Assembly (NCBI RefSeq): GCF_001941505.1
Contig: NZ_CP009248.1
Coordinates: forward strand, 2,356,001-2,420,000
DNA from: Corynebacterium sphenisci DSM 44792
GTDB taxonomy: Bacteria > Actinomycetota > Actinomycetes > Mycobacteriales > Mycobacteriaceae
Reading direction: 5' to 3'
DNA length: 64,000 bases
A program made the translations under genes and the position numbers. The notes below the pieces were generated by a model, which worked only from the letters and a program-made list of their open reading frames with translations, had not been told where the DNA came from and made no database searches. Of the stretch, positions 1 to 8,814 are shown piece by piece. Within the stretch, counting starts at the first letter, position 1; each line of letters opens with the position of its first letter.

Positions 1-230
1 TCGACGAGCAGGGCGAGGTCCACGCCCGAGCGGCCGCGGGCGGCGGAGCCGGCGGCGACCGCGTCGTACTGGTCGGCGAGGATGCTGCGGGTGTCGTGCA
101 GCAGCCGGCCGACGAAGGTGGATTTGCCGTCGTCGACGCTGCCGGCGGTGCACAGCCGCAGCGCCGCCCGGGCGCCGGGTCCGGCGCCGGCGGCCGGGGC
201 GGGGTCGATGGTGGTGATCGGGGCGGCCAT
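1..230 (-). CDS. cysN: Sulfate adenylyltransferase subunit 1 (GTPase), N-terminal part
   Basis: N-terminal part of the large, GTP-binding subunit of ATP sulfurylase, which with CysD forms adenosine 5'-phosphosulfate (APS) from ATP and sulfate. About 76 residues are present; the gene runs off the left edge. The visible sequence has the Walker A/G1 motif GSVDDGKST and the following segment typical of CysN and EF-Tu-like GTPases ([15 protein letters not shown]). The start ATG overlaps the cysD stop by one base (TGATG), so the two subunits are translationally coupled. It is the last gene seen of the minus-strand cys operon. Whether a CysC kinase domain is fused cannot be seen. Confidence 0.93.
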   Translation of the reverse strand, partial: MAAPITTIDPAPAAGAGPGARAALRLCTAGSVDDGKSTFVGRLLHDTRSILADQYDAVAAGSAARGRSGVDLALLV

Positions 231-1201
231 CAGAAGTAGCCCTCCTTCTTGCGGTCCTCCATGGCGGACTCGGACAGTCGGTCATCGGCGCGGGTGGCGC
301 CGCGTTCGGTGAGCCGGGAGCGGCGCAGCTCCGCCTGCACCGCGGCGATGTCGGCGGCCTCGGACTCCACCGCCCCGGTGCAGCTCATATCGCCCACGGT
401 GCGGTAGCGCACCCGGCGGGTGACCAGCCGCTCTCCCTCCCGGGGCCCGCCCCAGTCGCCGGGCGCCAGCCACATCCCGTCCCGGGCGAAGACCTCCCGC
501 TCGTGGGCGTAGTAGATGGCGGGCAGGGCCAGCCCCCGGGCGGCGATGTAGGCCCACACGTCGGCCTCGGTCCAATTGGAGATCGGGAACACCCGGATGT
601 TCTCCCCGGGCGCGTGCCGGCCGTTGTACAGGCCCCACAGCTCCGGGCGCTGCCGGCGCGGGTCCCAGCCGCCGAAGGGGTCCCGGACGCTGAACACCCG
701 CTCCTTGGCGCGGGCCTTCTCCTCATCCCGGCGGGCCCCGCCGAGCAGGGCGTCGTAGCCGCGTTCGGCGATGGTCTCCACCAGCGGCACGGTCTGCAGC
801 CGGTTGCGGGAGCCGTCCGCGCGCTCGGCGAGTTCCCCGCGGTCGATCCAGTCCTGCACCCGGGCGATGTGCAGGCGCACCCCCTCCTCGGCGGCGACCC
901 GGTCCCGGAACTCGATCACCTCCGGGAAGTTGTGCCCGGTGTCGATGTGCAGCAGCTCCACCGGGGGCGGGGCCGGGGCGAAGGCGCGGCGGGCCAGCTC
1001 GAGCACCACCACGGAGTCCTTGCCCCCGGAGAACAGCAGGCCCATCCGGTCGAATTGGCCGGCGGCCTGCCGGATCACGTCGATGCCCTCGGCCTCGAGC
1101 TCGGCCAGGCGGGGGTCCGGGTCCGGTGGCGCGCCGGGGCCGGGGCGCCCGGCGGCGGGGTCGTCGGGGCGGGTCTGGTGCTGGGTGATGGTGGTGGTCA
1201 T
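230..1201 (-). CDS. cysD: Sulfate adenylyltransferase subunit 2
   Basis: Catalytic subunit of ATP sulfurylase, 323 residues, which adenylates sulfate to APS together with the CysN GTPase. The PP-loop motif SGGKDS lies at residues 58-63 and is followed by the CysD-type [11 protein letters not shown] segment. The first ~30 residues are a Pro/Gly-rich extension. The start MTTTITQ is chosen because its ATG overlaps the cysH stop as ATGA, the same coupling used at every junction from cysI to cysD. A longer in-frame reading upstream lies inside cysH and is not credible. Cytoplasmic, second step of the operon's pathway after sulfate entry. Confidence 0.95.
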   Translation of the reverse strand: MTTTITQHQTRPDDPAAGRPGPGAPPDPDPRLAELEAEGIDVIRQAAGQFDRMGLLFSGGKDSVVVLELARRAFAPAPPPVELLHIDTGHNFPEVIEFRDRVAAEEGVRLHIARVQDWIDRGELAERADGSRNRLQTVPLVETIAERGYDALLGGARRDEEKARAKERVFSVRDPFGGWDPRRQRPELWGLYNGRHAPGENIRVFPISNWTEADVWAYIAARGLALPAIYYAHEREVFARDGMWLAPGDWGGPREGERLVTRRVRYRTVGDMSCTGAVESEAADIAAVQAELRRSRLTERGATRADDRLSESAMEDRKKEGYF

Positions 1202-1947
1202 GTGTGCAGTCCGCATTCGGTCTTCTCGTGCCCGGACCAGCGTCCGGAGCGGGGGTCGGCGCCCGGGGCGACCCGGGCGGTGCAGGGGGCGCAGCCGATG
1301 CTGGGGTAGCCGGCGCGGGTCAGGGGGTGCACGATGAGCTCGTGCTCGGCGATGTAGCGCGCGACGTCGGCCTCGGTCCAGGCGGCCAGCGGGTTGAGCT
1401 TCAGCCGCCCGGTGCGGTCGACCTCCAGCACCGGGGTGCGCGCCCGGGTGGGCGCGTCGCAGCGCTTCAGCCCGCTCACCCAGGCCAGGTAGGGCCGCGT
1501 CACCGCCGCCAGCGGCCGGACCTTGCGCAGCGCGCAGCAGCGGCCCGGGTCCCGGGCCCACAGGTCCGGGCCCTCCGCGGCGTCCTGTTCCGCGGGGGTG
1601 GCCTCCGGGGTGACGGTGCGCAGCCGGCCGGGGTAGCGCTCGGCGACCGCCGCGGCCACGGCCAGGGTCTCGGGGAAGTGGTAGCCGGTGTCCAGGAAGA
1701 TCAGGTCCGCCTCCGGCGCGTGCCGGGCGGCGAGATCGGCGAGCACCGTGTCCTGCATGGACAGGGTCACCGCCAGCGGGCCGCGGACGTGCCCGGCGGC
1801 CCAGGCGAGGATCCCGGCGGCGTCCATCCCCTCCAGGGCGGGCCCGTGGTCCAGGGCCAGGCCCAGCAGCCGGCGGGCGATCGCCGGGTCGGCCAGGGCG
1901 TCCGGGGCCGCCGCGGCGGCGTCGGCGCGGATCAGCTCGGCGCTCAT
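1198..1947 (-). CDS. cysH: Adenylyl-sulfate (APS) reductase, thioredoxin/4Fe-4S type
   Basis: Reduces activated sulfate to sulfite, 249 residues. The PP-loop-like N-terminal domain contains SMQDTVLADL and the substrate segment LDTGYHFPET. Two cysteine pairs, C137-C138 and C219-x-x-C222, are the ligands of the 4Fe-4S cluster that marks enzymes using APS rather than PAPS. The catalytic cysteine is C245 in the C-terminal ECGLH motif. Absence of a cysC gene in the visible operon agrees with direct APS reduction, though cysC could be fused to the cysN that leaves the window. Start ATG overlaps the cysX stop (ATGA). Confidence 0.93.
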   Translation of the reverse strand: MSAELIRADAAAAAPDALADPAIARRLLGLALDHGPALEGMDAAGILAWAAGHVRGPLAVTLSMQDTVLADLAARHAPEADLIFLDTGYHFPETLAVAAAVAERYPGRLRTVTPEATPAEQDAAEGPDLWARDPGRCCALRKVRPLAAVTRPYLAWVSGLKRCDAPTRARTPVLEVDRTGRLKLNPLAAWTEADVARYIAEHELIVHPLTRAGYPSIGCAPCTARVAPGADPRSGRWSGHEKTECGLHT

Positions 1948-2177
1948 GCGATCACCGCCCGGGGGGCGTGGCCGTGCAGTTTCACGGTGAACACCCGGCA
2001 GCAGTCCCGGCAGGACCAGGCGTAGCCGGTCTCCGGATCCGGCCAGAGGTCCTCCCCGGCGCAGTAGGGGCAGTGCATCACCGCGCCCCGGTTCGGGTTG
2101 GGGTGGGCGGCTCGGCCGGGCAGCCCGGTCGGGTCCGGGGCCGCGGCGGCGGTGCTCGGCGCGGTGCGGCGGCTCAT
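1944..2177 (-). CDS. cysX: CysX-like small cysteine-rich protein
   Basis: Small protein of 77 residues between cysI and cysH, the place of cysX in the known corynebacterial fpr2-cysIXHDNYZ cluster. The N-terminal ~30 residues are low-complexity. The C-terminal part has C36-x-x-C39 and C56-x-x-C59-C60, separated by an acidic/aromatic loop, which could bind zinc or an iron-sulfur centre. CysX has been proposed as an electron carrier between Fpr2 and the sulfite reductase; that role is inferred, not visible. It overlaps its neighbours on both sides by ATGA, so its level is tied to theirs. Confidence 0.82.
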   Translation of the reverse strand: MSRRTAPSTAAAAPDPTGLPGRAAHPNPNRGAVMHCPYCAGEDLWPDPETGYAWSCRDCCRVFTVKLHGHAPRAVIA

Positions 2178-3880
2178 CGCAGCTCCTCCTCGGGGGCCCG
2201 GGCCACCCAGTCCCGGAAGGTTTCGCCGGGGCCCCGGCCGGCGCGGTAGGCGCGCACCAGGCGCTCCACGTAGTCGCCGAGCTCGGCGGAGGTGACCTTG
2301 TGCCCGCGCAGTTTGCGGCCGAAGCCCGCGTCCTCGCCGAGGCCCCCGCCGAGGTGCACCTGGAAGCCCTCCACCCGGTTGCCCGCGGCGTCGGTGACGA
2401 TCTGGCCCTTGAGCCCGATGTCCGCGATCTGGGTGCGGGCGCAGGAGTTGGGGCAGCCGTTGAGCGCGATGGTGATCGGCGAGTCCAGGTCGCCGAGCCG
2501 CCGCTCCAGGTCGGCGACCAGCTCGATCGCCCGGGTGCGGGTGGTGACCAGGGCGAGTTTGCAGAACTCCAGGCCGGTGCAGGAGATCACCCCGCGGCGG
2601 AAGGCGCTGGGCCGGGCGGTGAGCCCCAGCTCGTCGAGGTCGGCGAGCAGCGGCCCGACCTCCGCATCGGCGACGTCGAGCAGGATCAGCTCCTTCATCA
2701 CGGTGGTGCGGATGCGGGTGACCCCGTGCGCGTCGGCGATGTCGGCCAGGCGCACCAGGTCGGCGCCGCCGACCCGGCCCACGGCGGGTTTGACCCCGAC
2801 GTAGTTGCGCCCGTCGCGCTGGCTGTGCACCCCGACGTGGTCGCGGTCGCCGGACTGCGGCCGCGGGGCGGGCCCGTCGACGAGGGGCCGGCCGAGGTAG
2901 TCCTCCTCCAGCACCCTCCGGAAGCGCTCGGCGCCCCATTCGGCGACGAGGAACTTCAGCCGGGCCCGGTTGCGCAGCCGGCGGTAGCCGTAGTCGCGGA
3001 AGATCCGGCATACCCCGGCCCACACCTCGGGCACCTCCTCGAGGGGCACCCAGGCGCCGAGCCGGCGGGCGAGCATCGGGTTGGTGGACAGGCCCCCGCC
3101 GACCCACAGGTCGAAGCCGGGGCCGTGCTCGGGGTGCTCGACCCCGACGAAGGCGACGTCCTGCACCTCGTGGGTGACGTCCAGGCGGGGCGAGCCGGAG
3201 ACCGCGGACTTGAACTTGCGGGGCAGGTTCGCGAACTCCCCGGCCCCGGGGGCGTCCGGGTCGAGGTACTCGGCGCGGATCCGCTCGATGGCGGGGGTGC
3301 CGTCGACGATCTCGTCGGCGGCGACCCCGGCCACCGGGGAGCCCAGGATCACCCGGGGCACGTCCCCGCAGCCGAAGTGGGTGTCCAGGCCGACGGCCTC
3401 CAGGCGGCGCCAGATCTCCGGCATGTCCTCGATCCGGATCCAGTGCAGCTGCACGTTCTGCCGGTCGGTGAAATCGGCGGTGCCGCGGGCGAAGTCCCGG
3501 GAGATCTCGCCGATGGCCCGGATCCCGGCGACCGTGGCCTGGCCGCCGTCGAGCCGGATCCGCAGCATGAAGTAGCGGTCCTGCAGTTCGGCGTTGGTCA
3601 TGGTGCCGGTGTGCTCCCCGCCGAGGTCCTGGCGGCGCTGGGTGTACAGGCCGATCCACTTGAAGCGGGGGGCGAGGTCCTCGGCGGGGATCGAGGCGAA
3701 GCCCTCCCGGGAGTAGATGTCCAGCACCCGCCGTTTCACGGCGATGCCGGGGTCGGCGGCCTTGAGCCGCTCATCCTCGTTGAGGGGTTCGCGGCCGTCG
3801 ACCAGCCACTGCCCCTGCGGCTTGGGCGTGCGCTTGGGCCGGGGGCGCGCGGCCGGGGCGGCCTTCGTCGGGGTGGTCAT
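2174..3880 (-). CDS. cysI: Assimilatory sulfite reductase (ferredoxin-type hemoprotein)
   Basis: Six-electron reduction of sulfite to sulfide, 568 residues, cytoplasmic. Two nitrite/sulfite reductase ferredoxin-like halves are visible. The siroheme/4Fe-4S cysteines are in TGLEFCKLA and NGCPNSCAR in the C-terminal third. The N-terminal ~25 residues are Lys/Pro/Arg-rich. Start MTTPTKAA is taken because it is the first ATG before the conserved domain, with an AAGGA about 10 bases upstream. A longer open frame upstream has no support. It is the first gene of the cysIXHDN transcription unit; its promoter with TAGAC-type boxes lies at 3989-4050. Electrons probably come from Fpr2 (5125-6555) through a small carrier. 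Confidence 0.94.
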   Translation of the reverse strand: MTTPTKAAPAARPRPKRTPKPQGQWLVDGREPLNEDERLKAADPGIAVKRRVLDIYSREGFASIPAEDLAPRFKWIGLYTQRRQDLGGEHTGTMTNAELQDRYFMLRIRLDGGQATVAGIRAIGEISRDFARGTADFTDRQNVQLHWIRIEDMPEIWRRLEAVGLDTHFGCGDVPRVILGSPVAGVAADEIVDGTPAIERIRAEYLDPDAPGAGEFANLPRKFKSAVSGSPRLDVTHEVQDVAFVGVEHPEHGPGFDLWVGGGLSTNPMLARRLGAWVPLEEVPEVWAGVCRIFRDYGYRRLRNRARLKFLVAEWGAERFRRVLEEDYLGRPLVDGPAPRPQSGDRDHVGVHSQRDGRNYVGVKPAVGRVGGADLVRLADIADAHGVTRIRTTVMKELILLDVADAEVGPLLADLDELGLTARPSAFRRGVISCTGLEFCKLALVTTRTRAIELVADLERRLGDLDSPITIALNGCPNSCARTQIADIGLKGQIVTDAAGNRVEGFQVHLGGGLGEDAGFGRKLRGHKVTSAELGDYVERLVRAYRAGRGPGETFRDWVARAPEEELR

Positions 3881-3988
3881 GGCGGCGGGGTCCTTCGCGT
3901 CGGGGTCGGGGGGGCGGGGCGGCGGGGCCGCGGGACCCGGCCGGGTACGGGCCGGGTCCCGCCGCCGGCCGCACCACCCCGGGTGAAG

Positions 3989-4004
3989 TAGACAGTACGG
4001 TTCA
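3989..4004. promoter_or_regulatory. Imperfect McbR-type box upstream of cysI
   Basis: Sequence TAGACagtacgGTTCA: the left half matches the TAGAC-N6-GTCTA consensus fully and the right half at three of five bases. It lies about 110 bases before the cysI start and downstream of the proposed -10, so binding here would block elongation. Tentative. Confidence 0.4.
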
Positions 4005-4005
4005 G

Positions 4006-4935
4006 TCAGCGTGATTCCGAAGAGTAGACGTACCGATCTGTCTGTTGCAAATCGGGGCCCGGCGAGACCAGGTCGACGCGGGGCCGGCGGAAGGCGCCGC
4101 GGGCGGCGAGCAGGCCCAGCAGCGCCGCCACCGCCGCCGCCCAGCCGGCGAGCAGCCCGGCCAGCGCCGCCGGGGCGAGCGCCCCGGCGAGCAGGGTGCG
4201 CAGGTTCAGCGCCACCAGCACCGCGCCGACCACGATGCCCAGCAGCCGGGGGTTCGCCCGCCCGACCAGGGCCGCGGCGACCGGGGCGGCGGCCACCCCG
4301 CCGGCGAGCATCGCCGCGATCGCCCCGGCATGCGCGGCGAACTCCGCCCGCAGCAGCGGGGCGAACCCGGCCACCGCGGCGCAGGTGACCAGGAACTCCG
4401 CGGCGGAGACGGTGCCGATGATGGTGCGCGGCCGCCCGGACTCCACGCTGAGCAGCGTGGACGTGGTCACCGGCCCCCAGCCGCCGCCGCCGGTGGCGTC
4501 CAGCAGCCCGCCGAGCAGGCCCAGGGGCGCGAGCCGGCCGGCCCCCCAGCGGGCGCGCGCCGGCCGGGCGGCGCCCCGGGCGAAGCGGACGGTCACCCAC
4601 AGGCCCAGGCCGAGCAGGATCGAGGAGGTCACCGGGGCGGCGGCGGAGGCGTCCAGGCCGGTGAGCAGGGTGGCCCCGGCGAAGGCGCCGATCGCGCCCG
4701 GCCCGCCGAGGGCGAGCACCCGGGGCAGGTCCACGTTGCCGAAGCGCCAGTGCGAGACCCCGGAGGCGGCGGTGGTGCCCACCTGGACCACGTGCACCAC
4801 CGCGGAGGCCGTCGCCGCGGGCGTCCCGGTGACCATGAACAGGGTGGTGGCGGTGACGCCGAAGGCCATGCCGAGGGTGCCGTCGACGAGTTGGGCGCCG
4901 AGCCCGATGAGGGCGAACAGCAGGATCTTCTCCAT
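4006..4935 (-). CDS. TauE/SafE (TSUP) family membrane permease, probable sulfur-compound transporter
   Basis: Integral membrane protein of 309 residues with about eight hydrophobic segments and the TSUP N-terminal pattern (LIGLGAQLVDGTLGMAFG). The family moves sulfite, sulfate or organosulfur anions. Here it sits between the McbR-box promoter region and cysI, as cysZ does at the other end of the C. glutamicum cluster, so sulfate uptake is the likely role (inference). Start MEKILLF is preferred over an upstream ATG because CTGGAG lies 7 bases before it. The last residues (QQTDRYVYSSESR) are encoded by the DNA that carries the cysI promoter. Confidence 0.82.
   Translation of the reverse strand: MEKILLFALIGLGAQLVDGTLGMAFGVTATTLFMVTGTPAATASAVVHVVQVGTTAASGVSHWRFGNVDLPRVLALGGPGAIGAFAGATLLTGLDASAAAPVTSSILLGLGLWVTVRFARGAARPARARWGAGRLAPLGLLGGLLDATGGGGWGPVTTSTLLSVESGRPRTIIGTVSAAEFLVTCAAVAGFAPLLRAEFAAHAGAIAAMLAGGVAAAPVAAALVGRANPRLLGIVVGAVLVALNLRTLLAGALAPAALAGLLAGWAAAVAALLGLLAARGAFRRPRVDLVSPGPDLQQTDRYVYSSESR
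4021..4050 (-). promoter_or_regulatory. Proposed cysI promoter with TAGAC box in spacer
   Basis: On the minus strand TTGCAA (4050-4045), an 18-bp spacer, then TACTCT (4026-4021). A TAGAC half-site (4025-4029) with a degraded partner lies across spacer and -10. The element overlaps the 3' end of the upstream permease gene, so cysIXHDN can be driven separately from that permease. Confidence 0.5.
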
Positions 4936-4997
4936 GGGTGACTCCAGGGGCGGGGGCCCCGCCGCGCCCCGGCTGCGCACCGGGGGCGGGGCCCGCA

Positions 4998-5027
4998 TTG
5001 GCGAAACTAGACCTTTCGGTCTAGTCT
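4998..5027 (+). promoter_or_regulatory. Proposed fpr2 promoter with perfect McbR box
   Basis: TTGGCG (4998-5003), 18-bp spacer, TAGTCT (5022-5027). A perfect palindrome TAGACctttcgGTCTA at 5008-5023, which matches the known McbR consensus TAGAC-N6-GTCTA, fills the spacer. McbR represses sulfur metabolism genes in corynebacteria in response to S-adenosylhomocysteine. Confidence 0.75.
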
Positions 5028-5038
5028 CATTTCACGCA

Positions 5039-5068
5039 ACACTAGACCGACTGGTACGCGATTGCCAA
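5039..5068 (-). promoter_or_regulatory. Proposed TSUP permease promoter with second McbR-type box
   Basis: On the minus strand TTGGCA (5068-5063), 18-bp spacer, TAGTGT (5044-5039). TAGACcgactgGTACG at 5043-5058 lies in the spacer, with a perfect left half and a 3/5 right half. It mirrors the fpr2 promoter on the other strand. Confidence 0.55.
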
Positions 5069-5124
5069 GGGGTGGCCGAGTCCGCCCCGCCGCCGCGCCG
5101 CCCACCCGATGATGGAGGAACCCC

Positions 5125-6555
5125 ATGACCCGCCCCGCCCCGCAGTCCCCGCCCGCCCCCGCGCCCGCGGCGCCACCCGGGGGCGCCGCCCCGCTGCGGG
5201 TGGCGGTGGTCGGCTCCGGCCCGGCCGGGGTCTACGCCGTGGACGCGCTGCTGAAATCCGATGCGGAGGTCGCCGTGGACCTCATCGAGCGGCTGCCCGC
5301 CCCCTTCGGGCTGATCCGCTACGGGGTGGCCCCGGACCATCCCCGGATCAAGGGCATCATCGCCAGCCTGCACCGGGTGCTGGACAAGCCCGGGGTGCGG
5401 CTGCTCGGCAATGTCGAGGTCGGCGCGGACGTCAGCGTCGCCGAACTGCGGGCGCGCTATGACGCGGTGGTGCTGGCCACCGGCGCGGTCGGCGACCGGG
5501 ACCTGGACATCCCGGGCGCGGAACTGGCCGGGCACCACGGCGCCGGCGAATTCGTCGGCTTCTACGACTCGCACCCCGACTTCGCCCGCGGCTGGGATCT
5601 CTCCGCGGAATCGGTGGCCGTGGTCGGGGTCGGCAACGTCGCCCTCGACGTGGCCCGGGTGCTGGCCAAGACCGCCGATGAGCTGAAGGTCACCGAAATC
5701 GCGGACAACGTGCACGCGACCCTGGCGGGCAACGCCGCCCGGGACATCCACGTCTTCGGCCGGCGCGGCCCCGCCCAGGCGAAGTTCACCCCCCTGGAGC
5801 TGAAGGAGCTGGACCACTCCCCCACCATCGAGGTGCTCGTGGACCCGGCGGACCTGCGCTACGACGCCGCCGGGGAGGCCGCCCGGCGCAGCACCAAGGT
5901 CGTCGACCAGGTGTGCACGATCCTGGAGGACTACGCCCTCCGGGAGCCGAAGGGCGCCCCGCACCGGCTGCGCATCCACTTCTTCGAGAACCCGGTGGCG
6001 CTGCTCGGCGTCGGCGGGCGGGTCACCGCGATCCGCACCGAGCGCACCGAACCCGACGGCAACGGCGGGGTGCGCGGCACCGGCGAGTTCACCGACTGGC
6101 CGGCCGGGGCGGTCTACCGGGCGGTGGGCTACCGCTCCGACCCGGTGCCCGGGGTGCCCTTCGACGCGGCCACGCACACCATCCCGGAGCTCGGCGGCCG
6201 GGTGCTGGACCCGGCCGGGGCCCCGATCCCCGGGCTCTACGCCACCGGCTGGGTGCGCCGCGGCCCGGTCGGCCTCATCGGCAACACCAAGGGCGACGCC
6301 AACGAGGTCATCGCCAACCTGCTCGCCGACGCCGCCGCCGGGGCCCTGCCCGCCCCGGCGGCCCCCGGCGTCGACCGGCTGCTCGCCGAGCGCGGGGTGC
6401 AGGTCACCGACTGGGCGGGCTGGCGCGCCCTGGACGCCCACGAGCGCGCCCTGGGCGCCGCGGAGGGCCGGGAGCGCAAGAAGGTCGTGGAGCGCGCGGA
6501 GATGATCCGCCGCTCCCGCCCGGCAGCGGCGGAGGCGGCGCCGGTCACCGCCTGA
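5125..6555 (+). CDS. fpr2: FprA-type ferredoxin/NADP+ reductase of the sulfate cluster
   Basis: Flavoprotein of 476 residues related to adrenodoxin reductase; takes electrons from NADPH to a ferredoxin-like carrier. FAD-binding Rossmann motif VVGSGPAGVYAVDALL lies near residue 30, the second nucleotide-binding motif VGVGNVALDVARVLA near residue 170, and the family C-terminal signature (GPVGLIGNTKGDANEVI) near residue 385. The first ~25 residues are Pro/Ala-rich. GGAGG lies 8 bases before the ATG. It is divergent from the cys operon and shares its McbR-type control region, so it very likely supplies electrons to CysI. Confidence 0.93.
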   Translation: MTRPAPQSPPAPAPAAPPGGAAPLRVAVVGSGPAGVYAVDALLKSDAEVAVDLIERLPAPFGLIRYGVAPDHPRIKGIIASLHRVLDKPGVRLLGNVEVGADVSVAELRARYDAVVLATGAVGDRDLDIPGAELAGHHGAGEFVGFYDSHPDFARGWDLSAESVAVVGVGNVALDVARVLAKTADELKVTEIADNVHATLAGNAARDIHVFGRRGPAQAKFTPLELKELDHSPTIEVLVDPADLRYDAAGEAARRSTKVVDQVCTILEDYALREPKGAPHRLRIHFFENPVALLGVGGRVTAIRTERTEPDGNGGVRGTGEFTDWPAGAVYRAVGYRSDPVPGVPFDAATHTIPELGGRVLDPAGAPIPGLYATGWVRRGPVGLIGNTKGDANEVIANLLADAAAGALPAPAAPGVDRLLAERGVQVTDWAGWRALDAHERALGAAEGRERKKVVERAEMIRRSRPAAAEAAPVTA

Positions 6556-6568
6556 GCGGGCGGGCCGG

Positions 6569-7591
6569 CTACTCCCCGACCACCCGGGTCAGCTGCTCCT
6601 CCAGGGCGTCCAGCAGGTAGGGGATGCCGAGCACCGTCTGCCAGGCCAGCGCCTCCTGCTGATCCTCCGCGAGCACCTCGCCAATACAGAAGGCATGACC
6701 CCCGGTGATCGCCGGCAGTTGGCCCAATGCCGGGTCGGCCTTCAAATCGTCCATCACACATTCCTCGCCCGGGGCGTCCAGGATGAGCACATCGAGGTCG
6801 AGCAGGTCGGCCCGTTCCCGAGAGAACGTCACGTAGTAGCCGTCCTCATCGAATTCGTCGAAGGACTCCGGGATGGTGAAGCCAATCGAGGCAAGCAGCC
6901 GGGAGCGCGGATCCTTGCTGGTGTTGACGCCGAGTTCGCCCTCCTCCACGAAGACCATCGCCGCGGTTTTGCCCTCCCATTCGGGATGGGCCTCGCGCAG
7001 CGCCGCGATCCGCTCGTGGACGTCGGCGATGAGCTCCTCGCCCTTCTCCGGCCGGCCCACCGCGGCGGCGGCGTCGCGGGTGGAGTCCTCCCAGCCCTGC
7101 CGCCAGTTCCCGTTGCCGGTCCGGTAGGTCACCGTCGGGGCGATCCGGGAGGGCTTGTCGTAGGTCTCCTGGTCGCCCCCCGAGTACAGGGCGAGGATGA
7201 GATCCGGTTCCGCCGCGGCGATCTCCTCGGCGTCGACCTCCTTCATGTCCACCCACTCCGGGGCGGGGCCCTCGATGAGCGGCTCCTGCCAGGGCAGCGG
7301 TCCCTCGCTGGTCCAGGCGCGCACCCACACCGGGGTGACGCCGAGGGCCAGCAGCGGATCGACGTCGCTGTGGCCCAGGGCCACCACCCGGGCCGGCGCC
7401 TGCTCGATGGTGGTCTCGCCGAAGGCGTGCTCGATGGTGACCGGGAAGGCCCCCTCCTCCACCTCCGCGGTGCTCTGCGCACCGGTCTCGGCCGCGGTGT
7501 CCCCCTCCTCCGAGGAACAGCCCGAAAGCCCCAGCCCACAGGCCAGGGCGATCGCCGCACCCGCAGCGGTGATGCGTCGTCCGATTCTCAT
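6569..7591 (-). CDS. Siderophore-binding lipoprotein 1 of the tandem array
   Basis: Substrate-binding protein of the FecB/Peripla_BP_2 family, 340 residues, secreted and lipid-anchored. The signal peptide has MRIGRR, a hydrophobic core and lipobox LSGC with the lipid-modified C25. The constant block FPVTIEHAFGETTIE at 49-63 is shared by nearly all nine paralogs; the middle is divergent. C278 and C302 are extra cysteines, present at matching places in proteins 3, 4 and 9, and may form a disulfide. It is the last gene of the array, convergent with fpr2 (13 bases apart). Its own promoter has an interrupted G run (18-bp spacer). The ligand cannot be named; a ferric chelate is inferred from family and neighbouring FecCDE genes. 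Confidence 0.88.
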   Translation of the reverse strand: MRIGRRITAAGAAIALACGLGLSGCSSEEGDTAAETGAQSTAEVEEGAFPVTIEHAFGETTIEQAPARVVALGHSDVDPLLALGVTPVWVRAWTSEGPLPWQEPLIEGPAPEWVDMKEVDAEEIAAAEPDLILALYSGGDQETYDKPSRIAPTVTYRTGNGNWRQGWEDSTRDAAAAVGRPEKGEELIADVHERIAALREAHPEWEGKTAAMVFVEEGELGVNTSKDPRSRLLASIGFTIPESFDEFDEDGYYVTFSRERADLLDLDVLILDAPGEECVMDDLKADPALGQLPAITGGHAFCIGEVLAEDQQEALAWQTVLGIPYLLDALEEQLTRVVGE

Positions 7592-7702
7592 CTCTCGTCC
7601 ATCCGATCCGTAGTGGTTGGCGTACGTGGATCGGGCGAGGCCGCATCCGGACCCGGGGACGGTCGCATGACCTGGGCTGGCCGCGGGCGGAAGACGGCGG
7701 AA

Positions 7703-7732
7703 AACGTACCCCCCTCCGCGACGGATCGTCAA
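7703..7732 (-). promoter_or_regulatory. Promoter of lipoprotein 1, interrupted G tract, 18-bp spacer
   Basis: Minus strand TTGACG (7732-7727), spacer ending GGAGGGGGG, TACGTT (7708-7703). The longest G run is six, so slippage should be rare; the promoter is probably fixed in an active spacing. Dyad GGTCGCATGACC at 7661-7672 follows 30 bases after the -10. Confidence 0.75.
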
Positions 7733-7800
7733 GGACCGATCGCGGGAGAGGGGTGGCGGCACCCTTGGTGCGGGATGCCGAGCGTGGCCGGTGGGGACGG

Positions 7801-8814
7801 CTATTCGCCGATGGTGTCAACGATCGCCTGCTCCAGTTCATCGAGGACGTAGAGCTGGGACAGCACCGTGGACCAGTTGATGGCGTTGGCTTCGGCTTCG
7901 TCCAATTTCTCCCCGATGGCGAATGAGCGATTGTCCTGCAGCACCTGGAGGTTGCCGAGCACCGGCTCGGCCGCAATTTCCGCTACGGGGGTGTCACCGG
8001 CGATCCACACGACAAAATCTAAATCAAGGAGATCTGCCTGTTCCGTAGACAAGTCCACGAAGGTGCTGCCGTCCGATGCTTCGGCGATCTGCTCGGGATA
8101 TGCGAAGCCCATGCGGGCGAGCATCCGGTTGAAGGGATAATCGGGGGCGAAGGCACCGAAATGTTCCATCTCGGGTGCCGCGAGCACCGCGGTCTTGCCC
8201 TGCCAATTCGGATGCCGCTCCCGAATCCCGGCGTACTTGACATCGAGTTCATCGATGAGCTGCTGCGCCGCCTTCGGCCGGCCCACCGCCTCCCCCACCA
8301 TCAGCAGGGTGTCTGCCGTGTCCTGCTGGTAATCGGCCTGCCCCTCCGCGTACGTCACCGTCGGGGCGATCTCCGACATCCGGTCGTAGTCGTCCTGCTC
8401 AAGACTGGTGAACATCGCGATGATGAGATCCGGCTTGGCCGCCGCGATATCCTCCATGTCCACGTCCCCCATGAACCACACCGGCTCCTCGCCCTGGATA
8501 TGGGGTTTCTGCCACTCCTCGGGACCATCGCTGGTCCACCCGGTCACCCACACCGGGGTCACCCCGAGAGCGAAGAGGGCGTCCGCATCGGTCTGCCCGT
8601 AGGCGACGACCCGCTTTGGAGCCTTCTCGATGGTGGTCTCGCCGAAGGCGTGCTCGATGGTGACCGGGAAGGCCCCCTCCTCCGCCTCCACGGTGCTGTC
8701 CGCACCGGTCGCGTCCGCGGTGTCCCCTTCCTCCGCGGAACAACCCGAAAGCCCCAGCCCGCAGGCCATGACGATCGCCGCACCCGCGGCGGCGATGCGC
8801 TTGCCGATTCTCAT
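7801..8814 (-). CDS. Siderophore-binding lipoprotein 2 of the tandem array
   Basis: FecB-family substrate-binding lipoprotein, 337 residues. Lipobox LSGC with C25; constant block EEGAFPVTIEHAFGETTIE precedes the variable cleft. No cysteine pair is seen in the C-terminal lobe, unlike proteins 1, 3, 4 and 9. The cleft region (TGWTSDGPEEWQKPH, AMFTSLEQDDYDRMSE) differs from all other members, so a different ligand is expected. The coding sequence is visibly richer in A/T around 8000-8160 than the rest of the window, consistent with separate ancestry of the body. Start ATG follows GGACGAGAG, the leader type shared with genes 1 and 3. Confidence 0.88.
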   Translation of the reverse strand: MRIGKRIAAAGAAIVMACGLGLSGCSAEEGDTADATGADSTVEAEEGAFPVTIEHAFGETTIEKAPKRVVAYGQTDADALFALGVTPVWVTGWTSDGPEEWQKPHIQGEEPVWFMGDVDMEDIAAAKPDLIIAMFTSLEQDDYDRMSEIAPTVTYAEGQADYQQDTADTLLMVGEAVGRPKAAQQLIDELDVKYAGIRERHPNWQGKTAVLAAPEMEHFGAFAPDYPFNRMLARMGFAYPEQIAEASDGSTFVDLSTEQADLLDLDFVVWIAGDTPVAEIAAEPVLGNLQVLQDNRSFAIGEKLDEAEANAINWSTVLSQLYVLDELEQAIVDTIGE

